Shown: piece after piece, positions 18,885 to 28,454 of the stretch
Position numbering within the stretch: the stretch's first letter is position 1
Layout of the letters: the number at the start of each line of letters is the position of its first letter
From: a virus
Direction: 5' to 3' (one strand)
Virus record (IMG/VR): IMGVR_UViG_3300037502_000824
Coordinates: 1 to 36,271 of that record
DNA: 36,271 nucleotides
Notes under the pieces: model-generated
Told to the model about the DNA's origin: nothing
What the model saw: the letters and a program-made list of their open reading frames with translations, nothing else
The model's database searches: none
Translations under genes and position numbers: made by a program

Positions 18885-20264
18885 TTACTTCCCCTTGAGG
18901 GCTTTGGCTGCTGCACCAGCGCCAAACACTGCGTCAAACTGCTCGGCGGTACCCTGACCAGCCCGCAGCGCCTGAATTGCGGCAGCGGGGATGTTTGCCG
19001 TGCTTGCGCCAGCACCGGGTTGGCGCTTGGGCACCATGATCGGCTCAGTGGTGATACCGGTACCTTCGAGGGCAGCGGCCGGGATTTGCTTGACGCGAGA
19101 ATTCCACGACTCGGCGCTCTTTTCGGCCGCGAGGCGCGACAGACGGGCCAGTTCAGACAGCGACTTGGCATCGTAGCTAAGTTGACCAGCTTTGGCCTTT
19201 TCCAAGAAGTCCCTGTCGGCGTTGGTGAAGCCCTGACCCGCGCCGAGGTTGGACGACTTGATCGCCCCAAGGGTGGTTTCAGCCAGCGAGGACACCAACA
19301 CCTCGGTGTTCTTGATCTTCTCCGAATCCGTGCCGCCGGCCAGATTGAGCGCCTTGGCAAGCTGCAACCGAGCATTTGCACCAGTGCCAGTGATGACCTT
19401 GCCGGTGGAGATCAAATCCATGACTCGATCAGCCGTGGCTGCGGCTTCCGGTGCCTTCTCGGCAGCGGCCAGCTTGGCAGCGTCTTGATCAGCGATCAGG
19501 CCACCAAAACGCTCACCGTACTTTTTCTCGGTGCTGACGTTGACATTGGTGGCACCAGCCTTGGCGATGCGAGACTTTTGAGCCTCGACAGCGGAAGGCA
19601 GTGGCACATCGGCGTAGGTGCCCACGGTGGTCGGCGCACCGCCCAGACCCGGCAACTGGATCACTTGGCGCTGACCGCTCTGGTCGATAACCTGCGTCGT
19701 AGGCTTGTTCAGTTCCATGAACTTCTCAGTACCCAGCTTCGACTGTGCGATCAGTTGAGCGAAAGCCTGCGGACCTTTGGCGATGGCATCATTGATGCGA
19801 CCGAGGGATTGTTCGGCAGTGATACCCCGAGACTTCAACACAGGACCGAGCACCGGGTCAGCGTGGTTGGCCTGATGCCATGCCAGATACTGCTGGGGTG
19901 CGTTGGGGTCCATTGGGTCGATGGTGTCGAGGAATGAGCGCGACTGCTTCAGCTTGGCGTCCACCAGTTCGGTGTCAGCCTTCATCGTTTCACGGCGCGT
20001 TTTTACAAATTCTGAATAGCCTTTCAGATCACCGGCTTTCAACAGCGCGTTGGCGATGGCCGTGTCGTCGCTTCCTGCTTGCGCAAGAGCGTTGGTGCGG
20101 GCGATGTCCTTCGCTTCAGCGCGTTGCGCCGCACCCAGTTGATACTGAGCCAGTTGGTTCTGATTCTGGGCACTTTGGATCGCGGCCACGCGACCGTATT
20201 GAGCCAGCGGGTCTTGAATTTCGATGCCTTTGACACCAAGAGCGATTGCGGGATTGACAGCCAT
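18885..20264 (-). CDS. Internal virion/DNA ejection protein (gp20 position)
   Basis: This 459-residue protein is Gln/Ala-rich and predominantly helical (for example QSAQNQNQLAQYQLGAAQR near the N-terminus), like P22 gp20 (471 residues), which lies between genes 7 and 16. A conserved-looking central part contains ITGTGANARLQLAKAL and GFTNADRDFLEKAKAG, seen in other phage ejection-type proteins. It has an AAGGAG binding site. It presumably leaves the virion with the DNA. Confidence 0.72.
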   Translation of the reverse strand: MAVNPAIALGVKGIEIQDPLAQYGRVAAIQSAQNQNQLAQYQLGAAQRAEAKDIARTNALAQAGSDDTAIANALLKAGDLKGYSEFVKTRRETMKADTELVDAKLKQSRSFLDTIDPMDPNAPQQYLAWHQANHADPVLGPVLKSRGITAEQSLGRINDAIAKGPQAFAQLIAQSKLGTEKFMELNKPTTQVIDQSGQRQVIQLPGLGGAPTTVGTYADVPLPSAVEAQKSRIAKAGATNVNVSTEKKYGERFGGLIADQDAAKLAAAEKAPEAAATADRVMDLISTGKVITGTGANARLQLAKALNLAGGTDSEKIKNTEVLVSSLAETTLGAIKSSNLGAGQGFTNADRDFLEKAKAGQLSYDAKSLSELARLSRLAAEKSAESWNSRVKQIPAAALEGTGITTEPIMVPKRQPGAGASTANIPAAAIQALRAGQGTAEQFDAVFGAGAAAKALKGK

Positions 20265-20273
20265 GTTGACTCC

Positions 20274-20975
20274 TTACCCGATGTTGGCCGTGTACGGCAC
20301 TTGGTACGACGGGTATGTTGCTGCTGGCGCGGTCGGAGCGCGAAGTGCGTTCAGCATGTTTTGACCTTGCGAGTAGTTCAGGTAGGTACCTAATCCCTGC
20401 GTCAGCGCGTTGGCACCACCAACGTAACCGGAGGCGCGGGCAGCGGCACCACTTGTCAGGGCTTCTCCGACGTTGGACGCCATTGTTTGACCAGCCTGAC
20501 CAAGCTGCTGCGCAGTCGTTTGACCCACCCCTGCGAGGGATTGCAACGGTTGAAGACGTGCGGCGCGCTCGGTCTGATACCGATTGAAAGCATTTTGATA
20601 CTCCTGAGAGCCGAGGTCTTGACCAAATCGCTGGATGCCTTTGAGCGTGGCACCCGAGAGCAGGCCACCACGGGCCGCAGCCGAGCGCTCCAGCGCTTTC
20701 ATGCCTTCCGACATGCGGAACCCGTAACCCGGGTCAGCTTGGAACTGAGACATGCCAAACGGGGTGTACTCGGTTGCCAGCGGCACCAGCTTGTTGAGCG
20801 CCTGTTCGCCTGCCTTGAGCCAAGGCATTTGATCTTCGCGTGTTTGGTAGTATTGCTCGTTCTGAAGCTGTGCAGCGCGATCAGCCGCAGCAGCCTGAGT
20901 TCCGGCCGCGCTTTTGGCCGCGCTTGCACCGATAAGAGAACTGCCGACAACGGCACCAGCAACCCAAAAAGTCAT
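20274..20975 (-). CDS. DNA transfer protein, P22 gp7-like
   Basis: This 233-residue protein (P22 gp7 is 229) carries the family core DPGYGFRMSEGMKALERSAA, then ARGGLLSGATLKGIQRFGQDL and the following QEYQNAFNRYQTER. The N-terminus is hydrophobic (WVAGAVVGSSLIGASAAKSA), as in ejected proteins that enter the periplasm or membrane. It overlaps the cupin gene by ATGA. Confidence 0.85.
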   Translation of the reverse strand: MTFWVAGAVVGSSLIGASAAKSAAGTQAAAADRAAQLQNEQYYQTREDQMPWLKAGEQALNKLVPLATEYTPFGMSQFQADPGYGFRMSEGMKALERSAAARGGLLSGATLKGIQRFGQDLGSQEYQNAFNRYQTERAARLQPLQSLAGVGQTTAQQLGQAGQTMASNVGEALTSGAAARASGYVGGANALTQGLGTYLNYSQGQNMLNALRAPTAPAATYPSYQVPYTANIG

Positions 20976-21445
20976 GGCTGCACCTCGATTTCTTTGTGTT
21001 TGACCTGATTACCGAGACTGTACATTGAATCGGGTTCGACCTCAACCAGTTCGGCTTCGGCTTCCTCGACTGTTTTTGACTCGGTGGCGTGGAACGTCAT
21101 GCAAAGCGTGTCGGTAACTGCATACACCGCCCGCTTTGTCCCGGGTTTACTTTGAAACAAATGAGGCCCGGTGACCTCTTGCGCATTCCCCTCGCCGTCC
21201 GTGATCTGGACAGTTCCCGACACGATGAGGTAAAAATGTTCTTTCTTGTGAACTGCACCAACCACGAGCACCCCGGCATGACGAAACACTTCACGGCAGT
21301 ACATGCCGCCGTGGAAATAGTGTTTTGTCTCGGGTTCGTATTGCGGCAGCTTGGACAACTCCTGCTGCAAGGTTTCCACCTTCTGCCGCATCATCTGCGG
21401 CACGGCAACCCCGAACCCTTGACCGTAGGTAACAGTCATGTTCAC
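20972..21445 (-). CDS. Cupin-fold virion-operon protein
   Basis: This 157-residue protein has a cupin barrel at about 42-120: GAVHKKEHFYLIVSG with H66, E69, H70 and G77 forms motif 1, and PGTKRAVYAVTDTLCMTFH with H119 forms motif 2. Retained His/Glu ligands suggest metal binding. An acidic Glu/Val-rich tail follows. P22 has assembly gene 14 immediately before gene 7. Here the cupin takes that place, so it may be an assembly factor or minor virion protein. A GTG at 21445 has GAGGTG nearby; ATG 21439 is an alternative start. Confidence 0.75.
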   Translation of the reverse strand: MNMTVTYGQGFGVAVPQMMRQKVETLQQELSKLPQYEPETKHYFHGGMYCREVFRHAGVLVVGAVHKKEHFYLIVSGTVQITDGEGNAQEVTGPHLFQSKPGTKRAVYAVTDTLCMTFHATESKTVEEAEAELVEVEPDSMYSLGNQVKHKEIEVQP

Positions 21446-21780
21446 TGGGTCACCTCACGGCCACTGACGCGCATGTTGATGGCGCTGGCGGTTCCGGCCA
21501 GAGTGGAAATGAAATCGCCATTACCCAAGACCTGACCCACCAGTTCCGGGAACGTGTATACCTCGGACGGCTGGAGCGTTTTGGTCTTGGTGATCAAATC
21601 AGCATTTCCAGCAGTGCCTGCCGTAGTCACCAAATTCACCGAGATCGTCGCGGCCGTGGCACTGTAATTGGTAGCCGTGAACTTGTCGATGATGGTGGTC
21701 ACGTTGGTGGCTGTGTACTGGGTTGTTTGGGTGTTCTCGACAGTTTTTGCCGGGACCAGAACTTTGACGGTGACGGTCAT
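21442..21780 (-). CDS. Small beta-rich structural protein
   Basis: This 112-residue protein is Thr/Val-rich with alternating strands (TISVNLVTTAG, SAINMRVSGREVTQ), and looks like a small virion or tail component. It is translationally coupled to the cupin gene. No precise family is recognised. It could be an adapter associated with the tailspike gene upstream. Confidence 0.65.
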   Translation of the reverse strand: MTVTVKVLVPAKTVENTQTTQYTATNVTTIIDKFTATNYSATAATISVNLVTTAGTAGNADLITKTKTLQPSEVYTFPELVGQVLGNGDFISTLAGTASAINMRVSGREVTQ

Positions 21781-21792
21781 AAAAGTTTCTCC

Positions 21793-23820
21793 TTATACTG
21801 CGGTGCCGTCAGTATCACTGGTCGGCAAAGAACCATTGCTGCGCAGAACAGCGGATGCATCAAACCAGACGTAACGAGGTGCGCCAACTTGTGAAGCAGA
21901 AATGACACTGGGGTTCAGCCATCCACCCGCAGTAGTTTTCACGGTACCTGTGCTCGCACCGGTTTCAAAACTACCGACATACAAATACGCAGCGTTATCC
22001 GATTTAACCGGATAACCAAATGACCCGATGACCCAACCTGTCGTGCTTGCGGCAAGTGAAGGAGTACCGGCATTATCGTATAAATACGCATAGTATCGGG
22101 TGTTCGCTGTCAGCCCTGCGGGATTGAAATAAATACCCGATGTGGAAATCTGATGCTCAATCCATTCGCCATTGACCGATGCAACACCCACACCGGTCTG
22201 GTTTTTCGGTCCACGCAGTCGCAAAGGAACCGAAACACCTTCGGGTAAGTAAGAAGGAGGTTTCAGATAAACCTCAGAACTGCTTGCAACAATCAGCGTC
22301 GCATTGTTTGGAACATTGTCAAACTCCCAACCGTCAAAGCGAACTTGACCGGTGTAGTCAAAGTTTTCCCAGTTGACGTTTCGCACACGGCAGGTGTCAA
22401 AGTTGACGTTTGCGCCCGACAGTTTGAACGCCGTGCAGGGGTTATTGCCCGAGGTGGCTCGAATGGTCACACCGTCGATGTCGACCTGATTGATTGTGAA
22501 AGAGCCGCCAATGAATTCGCATTGGTTTGTTGCGGTGAAATCATTGTTGTTGTAGAACTGGAGGTTGCGCCCCTTAAACATGTTCACACCGGTCACATAC
22601 AGACCGCGCTTTTTGCAGTTCTCGAACGTAGTGTTGCGCAGGTCAACTGTTTGACCGAGGCCCGATTCACCTTTGATAAACAGACCCACGTTCTCCGTGC
22701 CGTTGGCAAATGCGCAAGACTCCATCACCAGAACCTGACCTTTCCAGATCATGCCGCCCGATGGAGGAGTAGCGTCCGCACTGGTCGTGCCGTTGACTTG
22801 GAAAAACACTTCGCGCAGGTATGTATACGAGCCTTCATTACGCCCGGATGTGCCGTCGGCCTTGATGCCCCATCGCGCACACGAATCAATCCACATTTGC
22901 GTCAGGCTGACCATGTTCCAGCCGTCGTCGGTGTACAGTCCGTTTGCCATCTCGATGCCGTCTTGCGTCATCTGCTTGATGTAAAGATGGTCCATCTTTA
23001 CCTCGTAAGCGTTGAGAATGCGAACACCTGTCGTACCAGCAGTGGATGCCGGATTGATGATGGCAAACTCACTGAGCACCGCACCCATTGACGCCGTGTA
23101 AGAGCCGCCATGCGTTGCGCTGTCGATGTCAATCAACGGCTTGTTTGCTGCCCGATGGTCGAAGAACGTCAGGTTCATACCATCGCCGACAATCTTCACA
23201 CCGGCACCAGTGAACCCAAAAATAGCAGGACCGTTGTACGACAATGTGTCATCGATGCGGTAGGTACCGGCGGGGAAGTACACAAAGCGCCCTGCGGCAG
23301 CAGTCAACGCATTTTGAGCGGCCGTGGTGATATCAGATGCGGAGACACCGCTGTACGTGTTTGTCTGCACAGCGGTAATTTGAGCAGCCGTCATGAAGTC
23401 AAAAACGCAAATTGCATCTCGCAACTTCGACTGGACGGTACGTGCAACCGCGCCCGCACCAGACTGAATAAATCCGACCAAAGATGAGCCATTGGACGCC
23501 GACAATGCGCTGTACACCACACTGATGTCGTTGACAGCGCTCAGATTGTCATAGGAACCAATCTGGACATCGTTGGAGTCCTTGAGAACGAACTTGTACG
23601 TCGTGGCCTCAGTGAGCCAGATTTGACTGGGGGTGCGACCGGCAGAATCAAGAATGATCGGGTTGGTGTTTGCAACAAGACCGGTGTTTGACGTGTACGT
23701 TGCTTGAGGAGTCGTGGTGCCTGCTGCGTAGGTGTACAGCTTTCCGCCAGACAACGGGTCACCGTTGTTGTCGAAAAACTGCCAACCTGCGCCAGCAAAA
23801 TACGAAAGATAGACAGCCAT
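21793..23820 (-). CDS. Tailspike protein (right-handed beta-helix)
   Basis: This 675-residue protein (P22 gp9 is 667) has an N-terminal attachment module with DPLSGGKLYTYAAGTTTPQA and ILDSAGRTPSQIWL, then a beta-helix start typical of pectate-lyase-like spikes (ALTAAAGRFVYFPAGTYRID), repeated short strands with polar turns through about residue 520, and a C-terminal beta region. Such spikes bind and often cleave host surface glycans and set host range. No catalytic residues can be assigned by eye. Confidence 0.85.
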   Translation of the reverse strand: MAVYLSYFAGAGWQFFDNNGDPLSGGKLYTYAAGTTTPQATYTSNTGLVANTNPIILDSAGRTPSQIWLTEATTYKFVLKDSNDVQIGSYDNLSAVNDISVVYSALSASNGSSLVGFIQSGAGAVARTVQSKLRDAICVFDFMTAAQITAVQTNTYSGVSASDITTAAQNALTAAAGRFVYFPAGTYRIDDTLSYNGPAIFGFTGAGVKIVGDGMNLTFFDHRAANKPLIDIDSATHGGSYTASMGAVLSEFAIINPASTAGTTGVRILNAYEVKMDHLYIKQMTQDGIEMANGLYTDDGWNMVSLTQMWIDSCARWGIKADGTSGRNEGSYTYLREVFFQVNGTTSADATPPSGGMIWKGQVLVMESCAFANGTENVGLFIKGESGLGQTVDLRNTTFENCKKRGLYVTGVNMFKGRNLQFYNNNDFTATNQCEFIGGSFTINQVDIDGVTIRATSGNNPCTAFKLSGANVNFDTCRVRNVNWENFDYTGQVRFDGWEFDNVPNNATLIVASSSEVYLKPPSYLPEGVSVPLRLRGPKNQTGVGVASVNGEWIEHQISTSGIYFNPAGLTANTRYYAYLYDNAGTPSLAASTTGWVIGSFGYPVKSDNAAYLYVGSFETGASTGTVKTTAGGWLNPSVISASQVGAPRYVWFDASAVLRSNGSLPTSDTDGTAV

Positions 23821-23830
23821 GTTCTTTCCT

Positions 23831-26005
23831 TTATGTGAAGTATGTCATTGACACACGAATTTGAGCGTTTGTTGCAATGGCGGTGGCATTGGCATAATTT
23901 TGAATGTTCATTGTTGCAGAACTGGCGTTCACCCTACACTGCAACTGAAAGCCTGTCAAAGCGTTCTCCCGACCTGTGCCGTTGGCGATCACTGCACCGT
24001 TTGTGAACGGCAAGGTCACATCCAACGACCCAGCACCTGTGCCCGCATTCGTGATGGTGACAGCAAAGTTCACATGCACCACACGACCAATTTTAGTGTA
24101 ATTGGCCCCTACTAGGGTATAGCTTGTGATGGTTCCCGAACTCGATGTAACCGTGGGCGTCCATGTGCCTTCCTCGTAGTCGTCGAGGGTGTTGGCGTCG
24201 GTTGATGGGTCTTGCGTTGCTGGGAAAGAAATGCCAGAGCCGCTGGATGATGCGCCAACGCCGCCAACACCCAGAGTCGTGTTGACAGTTGGTTGACTAG
24301 AGCGCATCACAGCACCGGTACCGGTGTTGGCGGTCCAAACAGGTGCTGCACCGTTCGATGTCAGCACATAGTTGCCGGTACCGATTCCCAATCCACTCAG
24401 GGAAGTGCCGCCAGAGTAGTACAGGAGGTCGCCCGAAGTAAACCCTGAACGCCCTGTACCGCCATTGGTGGTGATCAAAGTGCCCGCCAGTGTCAGGGTA
24501 CCGCTAGACGTTACGGGACCACCCGAGAAGGTCAGACCTGTTGTGCCACCAGAGGCGTCAACACTTGTGACCGACCCGTTGCCAGTACCAGCACCGATTG
24601 CTGTGCGGAACGTGGCAGCATCCAGCGTCGAAACACTGTTGTCGGCATTGATCCTCATGTATGTAACCGCACTCGGATTTGCCAACGTGAACAAATTGGA
24701 GCCGACTGTCGTTGCCCCGAAATTTGTTCGCGCATCGGCGGCTGTTGCTGCACCAGAGCCACCCCGAGCAATCGACAACTGCCCAGTCCACCCCAACGTG
24801 AGCGAAGCCGCTGCCAGCAGCGCGTTGGTCGGATTGCCACCCAACGTCAGTGTCACGTTGGTGTCGTCAACTTTACTCAGTGCGGCGGGGGAAACCCATT
24901 CCGGTGCTGTCGCACCAGCATTGACCCTGAATACTTGATTAGCCGTCCCAATGCTGCGGAAAGTCGTTGTGCCGGGGGCTGTTTGGTAAGGAACCGCGCC
25001 CGCTGTGCCGCCCGCTAAGTTGGTAGCCGTGCCGATTGAAATGGCAGACGGTGCGACATTCTTCCAATACTGGAGATCACTGTCGTACTGAATTAGGTCG
25101 TTGTTTGACAGCGTTCCAAACTGCACGTTGGAGTCGGTGCCGCCCAGCACAGAACCTGTCGAAATCCTGACAAACACATCACCCGAGCCTGCGGGGGCAG
25201 CGTTAACCACAACGGCAATTGTCGCCTTGACGTTGGGCGCAGTCGGCTGCGTTTTGGTCAGGCCACCGGCCACCGATGGGTTGTAGTACAGAATGTCGCC
25301 GTCAGCCCACACTTCACCGATCGGCGCACCGGTGGTATTCCAGCCCCGGACGTGACCAAACGAGGTGACCAGCCCGAACCCGTTGGATGCGATGTTTTCG
25401 GCGGCGATGCCCATGATGTATTGACCGTCGGTCAACCCGGTGGCGGGAGCACCCCGAATTACGCCGCTGGCACCCACTGCGCCAGTGAACATGATCAACT
25501 GACCCTTGGTAATGGTGCTGTCGGCCTTAATGTAGAAGTATTGCGACTCACCAACTTGCTGAAGCACGTTAGCTGTCATCTGGATACCGAGCGTCGTGCC
25601 ACCATCCCACGCCACAGTACCCACATCAGGCGGTACACCCTCGGCGGTAGTGTCAAACGTCACCCACGGTAAGTTGGCTTGCTGAAGCGCCGACATCGTA
25701 CCCAGTTCAGGACGTGTCTGAACTTCAAGGGCTTCGATCTGCTTGCGCAGTTCTGCGATCTGCTCTAGCAGACTTTCGGTAGAAGGTGCTACGTTGGCGG
25801 TGGCTTGATTAATCGAGTTGTTGATCTCGTCAACGGTGAGACTCGGCGGTCCTTTTTGCAGGTCGTCGAGTGACACACTGCTACCACCAGAAGTCTGGTA
25901 CAGCGACAAAAAGAACATGTACCATTCACGCGACACATTGTTGGTGCGAGGGTCGATAAACGCCACACGAGGTGGCGTGATTGGCACATTCAACGGATTA
26001 GGCAT
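23831..26005 (-). CDS. Tail fibre protein
   Basis: This 724-residue protein starts with PNPLNVPITPPRVAFIDPRT, then a coiled coil (about 75-98, ESLLEQIAELRKQIEALE). A middle region has Gly/Thr/Ser repeats common in phage fibres (GGSGAATAADARTNFGA, GTGNGSVTSVDASGG, TTNGGTGRSGFTSGDLLYY). The C-terminal head domain begins DDYEEGTWTPTV. It overlaps the gp10-like gene by 8 nt, the place where P22 encodes the tail needle gp26, so it may combine plug and fibre functions. Confidence 0.82.
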   Translation of the reverse strand: MPNPLNVPITPPRVAFIDPRTNNVSREWYMFFLSLYQTSGGSSVSLDDLQKGPPSLTVDEINNSINQATANVAPSTESLLEQIAELRKQIEALEVQTRPELGTMSALQQANLPWVTFDTTAEGVPPDVGTVAWDGGTTLGIQMTANVLQQVGESQYFYIKADSTITKGQLIMFTGAVGASGVIRGAPATGLTDGQYIMGIAAENIASNGFGLVTSFGHVRGWNTTGAPIGEVWADGDILYYNPSVAGGLTKTQPTAPNVKATIAVVVNAAPAGSGDVFVRISTGSVLGGTDSNVQFGTLSNNDLIQYDSDLQYWKNVAPSAISIGTATNLAGGTAGAVPYQTAPGTTTFRSIGTANQVFRVNAGATAPEWVSPAALSKVDDTNVTLTLGGNPTNALLAAASLTLGWTGQLSIARGGSGAATAADARTNFGATTVGSNLFTLANPSAVTYMRINADNSVSTLDAATFRTAIGAGTGNGSVTSVDASGGTTGLTFSGGPVTSSGTLTLAGTLITTNGGTGRSGFTSGDLLYYSGGTSLSGLGIGTGNYVLTSNGAAPVWTANTGTGAVMRSSQPTVNTTLGVGGVGASSSGSGISFPATQDPSTDANTLDDYEEGTWTPTVTSSSGTITSYTLVGANYTKIGRVVHVNFAVTITNAGTGAGSLDVTLPFTNGAVIANGTGRENALTGFQLQCRVNASSATMNIQNYANATAIATNAQIRVSMTYFT

Positions 26006-27431
26006 TCGTCGGACTCACGATCAGTTCTGCACCCACGATAGCGATCTTCACAGGGTCGGTGCCCGAAAGTTCATACACTCGGTCGCGCAGCTTCATGGTC
26101 ATACCCAAGCGACGCCAGATGGCGCGACGATAGTACTGGCCGATCTTGCCGATACTGACCCAGTGCTCGTTGGACCATGTATGCCCACCATCATCACTCC
26201 ATCGCAGCATGACCTGTGGGTCGTCACCTTGACCGAGGTTCAATCCCACACCAGTCTCACAATCAAGCTGAAGACTGTGTTGTGCGCTGCGTTTGAGGTT
26301 GTTTTGACCGGTGGGCAGTGCTCTCCATGACCGCAACCATTTTTGGATACCGCCATTATCCGAGAAGTCGTCAAGGTCAAATGCGTAGACGTTGCCGTTC
26401 AAGTAGTCTCCCACAAGAACATCACCGTTGAAAAACGCTTGGCAGTTGCTGCGGTGACGGGTGAACTCACCATTGGTGAATCCAGCCCTTTCATGCCACG
26501 CTTGCGTTGCCACGTCATACACCCAAGTGCGATTGGCCTGCGGGAAAATCAGCACGTAGAAGCTGTGACCGTCCTGCTGGTACGTGTAGCCGATGGCATC
26601 CGACATGTTCTCGTATTGCTGAATCTGCCATTCGACGGCGTGGGTCGAAATGCGCTGACCGGTGTAGCCATTGGCCCGGTAAACAATACCCTGACCTCGT
26701 GCATCCTTGCCCAGCCAGAACAGACCGTTGTCCATTTTTGCAATTGAATAGGCGGCGGCGCACCCCAACTCGTTGTAAGCACCTTGAATTCGAGAAAGAG
26801 GAAAGTCAGCGTTTCCGCTGTTGTACCAGACCTCGACAGAGTTGGTACCAAACACCCACACCTCGCGGTGATCGGCAATGATGCCGACTACGCCATCCGG
26901 CGAACCCTCGGCGCTGGCAAAGTCCAAAGGGTCCACACTCAAACCGTCCAGCAGGCTCGTGACCCAAATCTTCTGACTGTTTGGTTCGTTGAACACAAAA
27001 TAGCCATCAAGGTAGGCCACCGTTACCGCGCCGGGGAAGTCACCATCAGTGATCTGAGAAAACACGTCGGTGGTTGAGTTGTAGATGTAACTAGGTCCGT
27101 TGCAAGCCACAAACAACTGAGTTCCGTTGTCAGCCATGCTGACCGACCCGCTGGTGCCCGACACGGTACCAATCGTGGTAACTGCATAGTTGGGGTCAAT
27201 TCGGTAAAGCGTGTCGCCGCTGACAGCGTATACGTACCCACCAAACTGCCACATTCCGCGAATAGGTCCAGTGCCCACAGCAACTTTCAGCTTGAGGCCC
27301 GGAGCGCGGTTCAGAAACGCAGGCTCCTTGCCACCCTCGGGAATGATCTCGGGGAACAAGTTGATCATGCGGTTGTCCGCAGCATTGACACTGCGGGCAA
27401 CATATGCGGAGCCAAGGATCGGGGTCTTCAT
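25998..27431 (-). CDS. P22 gp10-like tail hub / DNA stabilisation protein
   Basis: This 477-residue protein (P22 gp10 is 472) begins IPLG-like with ILGSAYVARSVNAADNRMIN, followed by LFPEI, and shows beta-propeller-like repeats (GGYVYAVSGDTLYRID, NGTQLFVACNGPSYIYNS, DGYFVFNEPNSQKIWVT). In P22 this protein forms part of the tail machine and keeps packaged DNA from leaking. The start codon overlaps the stop of the gp4-like gene. Confidence 0.87.
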   Translation of the reverse strand: MKTPILGSAYVARSVNAADNRMINLFPEIIPEGGKEPAFLNRAPGLKLKVAVGTGPIRGMWQFGGYVYAVSGDTLYRIDPNYAVTTIGTVSGTSGSVSMADNGTQLFVACNGPSYIYNSTTDVFSQITDGDFPGAVTVAYLDGYFVFNEPNSQKIWVTSLLDGLSVDPLDFASAEGSPDGVVGIIADHREVWVFGTNSVEVWYNSGNADFPLSRIQGAYNELGCAAAYSIAKMDNGLFWLGKDARGQGIVYRANGYTGQRISTHAVEWQIQQYENMSDAIGYTYQQDGHSFYVLIFPQANRTWVYDVATQAWHERAGFTNGEFTRHRSNCQAFFNGDVLVGDYLNGNVYAFDLDDFSDNGGIQKWLRSWRALPTGQNNLKRSAQHSLQLDCETGVGLNLGQGDDPQVMLRWSDDGGHTWSNEHWVSIGKIGQYYRRAIWRRLGMTMKLRDRVYELSGTDPVKIAIVGAELIVSPTNA

Positions 27432-28141
27432 CAGAAGTTACCGGCGTAGATGTTGTACCGCTGACGATTTGCCACGATGCCGTAGGGCATGGACATGATG
27501 TCGTTCGGGTTGTTGATGCGCTTCAAGTTACGCTTGCTGGTCATGGCGATGCGCTGGACCTGCGGCGACGGCTCGACACCGAACTCGGGGGCGATTTCCA
27601 TCGCCAAGTTGTACGTGAAAGCCCGCATGTAACCCGGTGGGAAGTGCAACTGCGTTGACAGCGTTGCGGGCTGCGACAGTTCTTGCACCGAGATGAAGTG
27701 CCACTCCAAGGTCTGCGTAGGCCGGGGGTAGATGTACATCTCCACGTCGGGAAATGTCTCGTTGACGAAGATCACCTGTGGGAATGTGGAAGTGGCCGTC
27801 TTGACCGCGATGCCGTTGTACTGGTCTTGGTTGATGAACTTGATGCCATACGACACGCCGCTGGGGGCGATGTAGTAGGTGGCAGTGTCCAGCAACACGG
27901 GGCGGTTGCCCACGAAATCACCAGTGGGACCAAGGGTGCGTTTGATCTCGCCTGAAGGCCAATTGAAGACCTGATCTTGGGTGCAAAACACAGACAGTCG
28001 CTCGGTGTTCCACGAGTCAACCATCTGGTCAAATGCGAGAAGGGCGTCTTGACTGGTCGCCGCTGACGGGGTTTCACCCTCGGCCAATACGCCAAGCAGG
28101 CGCAGTGCCCGGTTAATTTGATCGCCAGCGGTCGTTGCCAT
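27431..28141 (-). CDS. P22 gp4-like head-completion / tail accessory factor
   Basis: This 236-residue protein has the gp4 pattern: N-terminal helices (DQINRALRLLGVLAEGETPS and DALLAFDQMVDSWN), a beta middle, and C-terminal helices with FPPGYMRAFTYNLAMEIAPEFG. It is longer than P22 gp4 (166). It should bind the portal and nucleate tail assembly, followed by the gp10-like protein encoded next. Confidence 0.87.
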   Translation of the reverse strand: MATTAGDQINRALRLLGVLAEGETPSAATSQDALLAFDQMVDSWNTERLSVFCTQDQVFNWPSGEIKRTLGPTGDFVGNRPVLLDTATYYIAPSGVSYGIKFINQDQYNGIAVKTATSTFPQVIFVNETFPDVEMYIYPRPTQTLEWHFISVQELSQPATLSTQLHFPPGYMRAFTYNLAMEIAPEFGVEPSPQVQRIAMTSKRNLKRINNPNDIMSMPYGIVANRQRYNIYAGNF

Positions 28142-28142
28142 T

Positions 28143-28400
28143 TCAGCTTCCTTCGGATTCGTCGCTTGCCGAAGTCAGAAAGGATGGGACTTCGTTGGGC
28201 TGTTCGATGGGTTGTTCGGTCACTTTGCGGGTGTACTTGCGCTTGGCAGGTGCTTCCTCAACAGGTGCCGCTTCAGCCGGTTTCTCGGCGGGCGTGTCAG
28301 GATTGTAGCGCGTCCAGCCAAGTTTTTCATCATGTTCGATTTCTTGCTCATTGATGGCAACTTTGGCACCGTGGATCGGATGTACGAGTACGACGTTCAT
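28143..28400 (-). CDS. Small hypothetical head-operon protein
   Basis: This 85-residue protein has a short N-terminal globular piece (NVVLVHPIHGAKVAINEQEIEHD) and a long acidic Pro/Ala/Glu-rich low-complexity tail with a basic patch (KRKYTRK). I choose ATG 28400 because GGAG lies 7 nt upstream; the ATG at 28412 overlaps that binding site. Function unknown. The short N-terminal domain looks like small head-joining proteins in related phages. Confidence 0.7.
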   Translation of the reverse strand: MNVVLVHPIHGAKVAINEQEIEHDEKLGWTRYNPDTPAEKPAEAAPVEEAPAKRKYTRKVTEQPIEQPNEVPSFLTSASDESEGS

Positions 28401-28416
28401 AAAAATCTCCATGTGA

Positions 28417-28438
28417 AAACGGGGCCGAAGCCCCGTTT
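28417..28438 (-). terminator. UUCG-loop terminator after the small head protein
   Basis: On the minus strand AAACGGGGC pairs with GCCCCGTTT around a TTCG loop, followed by TTTTC. It lies just after the gene ending at 28455 and before the gene starting at 28400. The stable UUCG tetraloop and U-run suit partial termination in a late operon. Confidence 0.82.
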
Positions 28439-28454
28439 CAGGTCAGCCTAAGAA

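Noticed and set aside
16965-19937. 990-residue plus-strand frame across the ejection genes
   Set aside because: It is antisense to two genes with clear binding sites, order and lengths matching P22; its sequence is Arg/Gly/His/Leu-rich as expected from a shadow frame.
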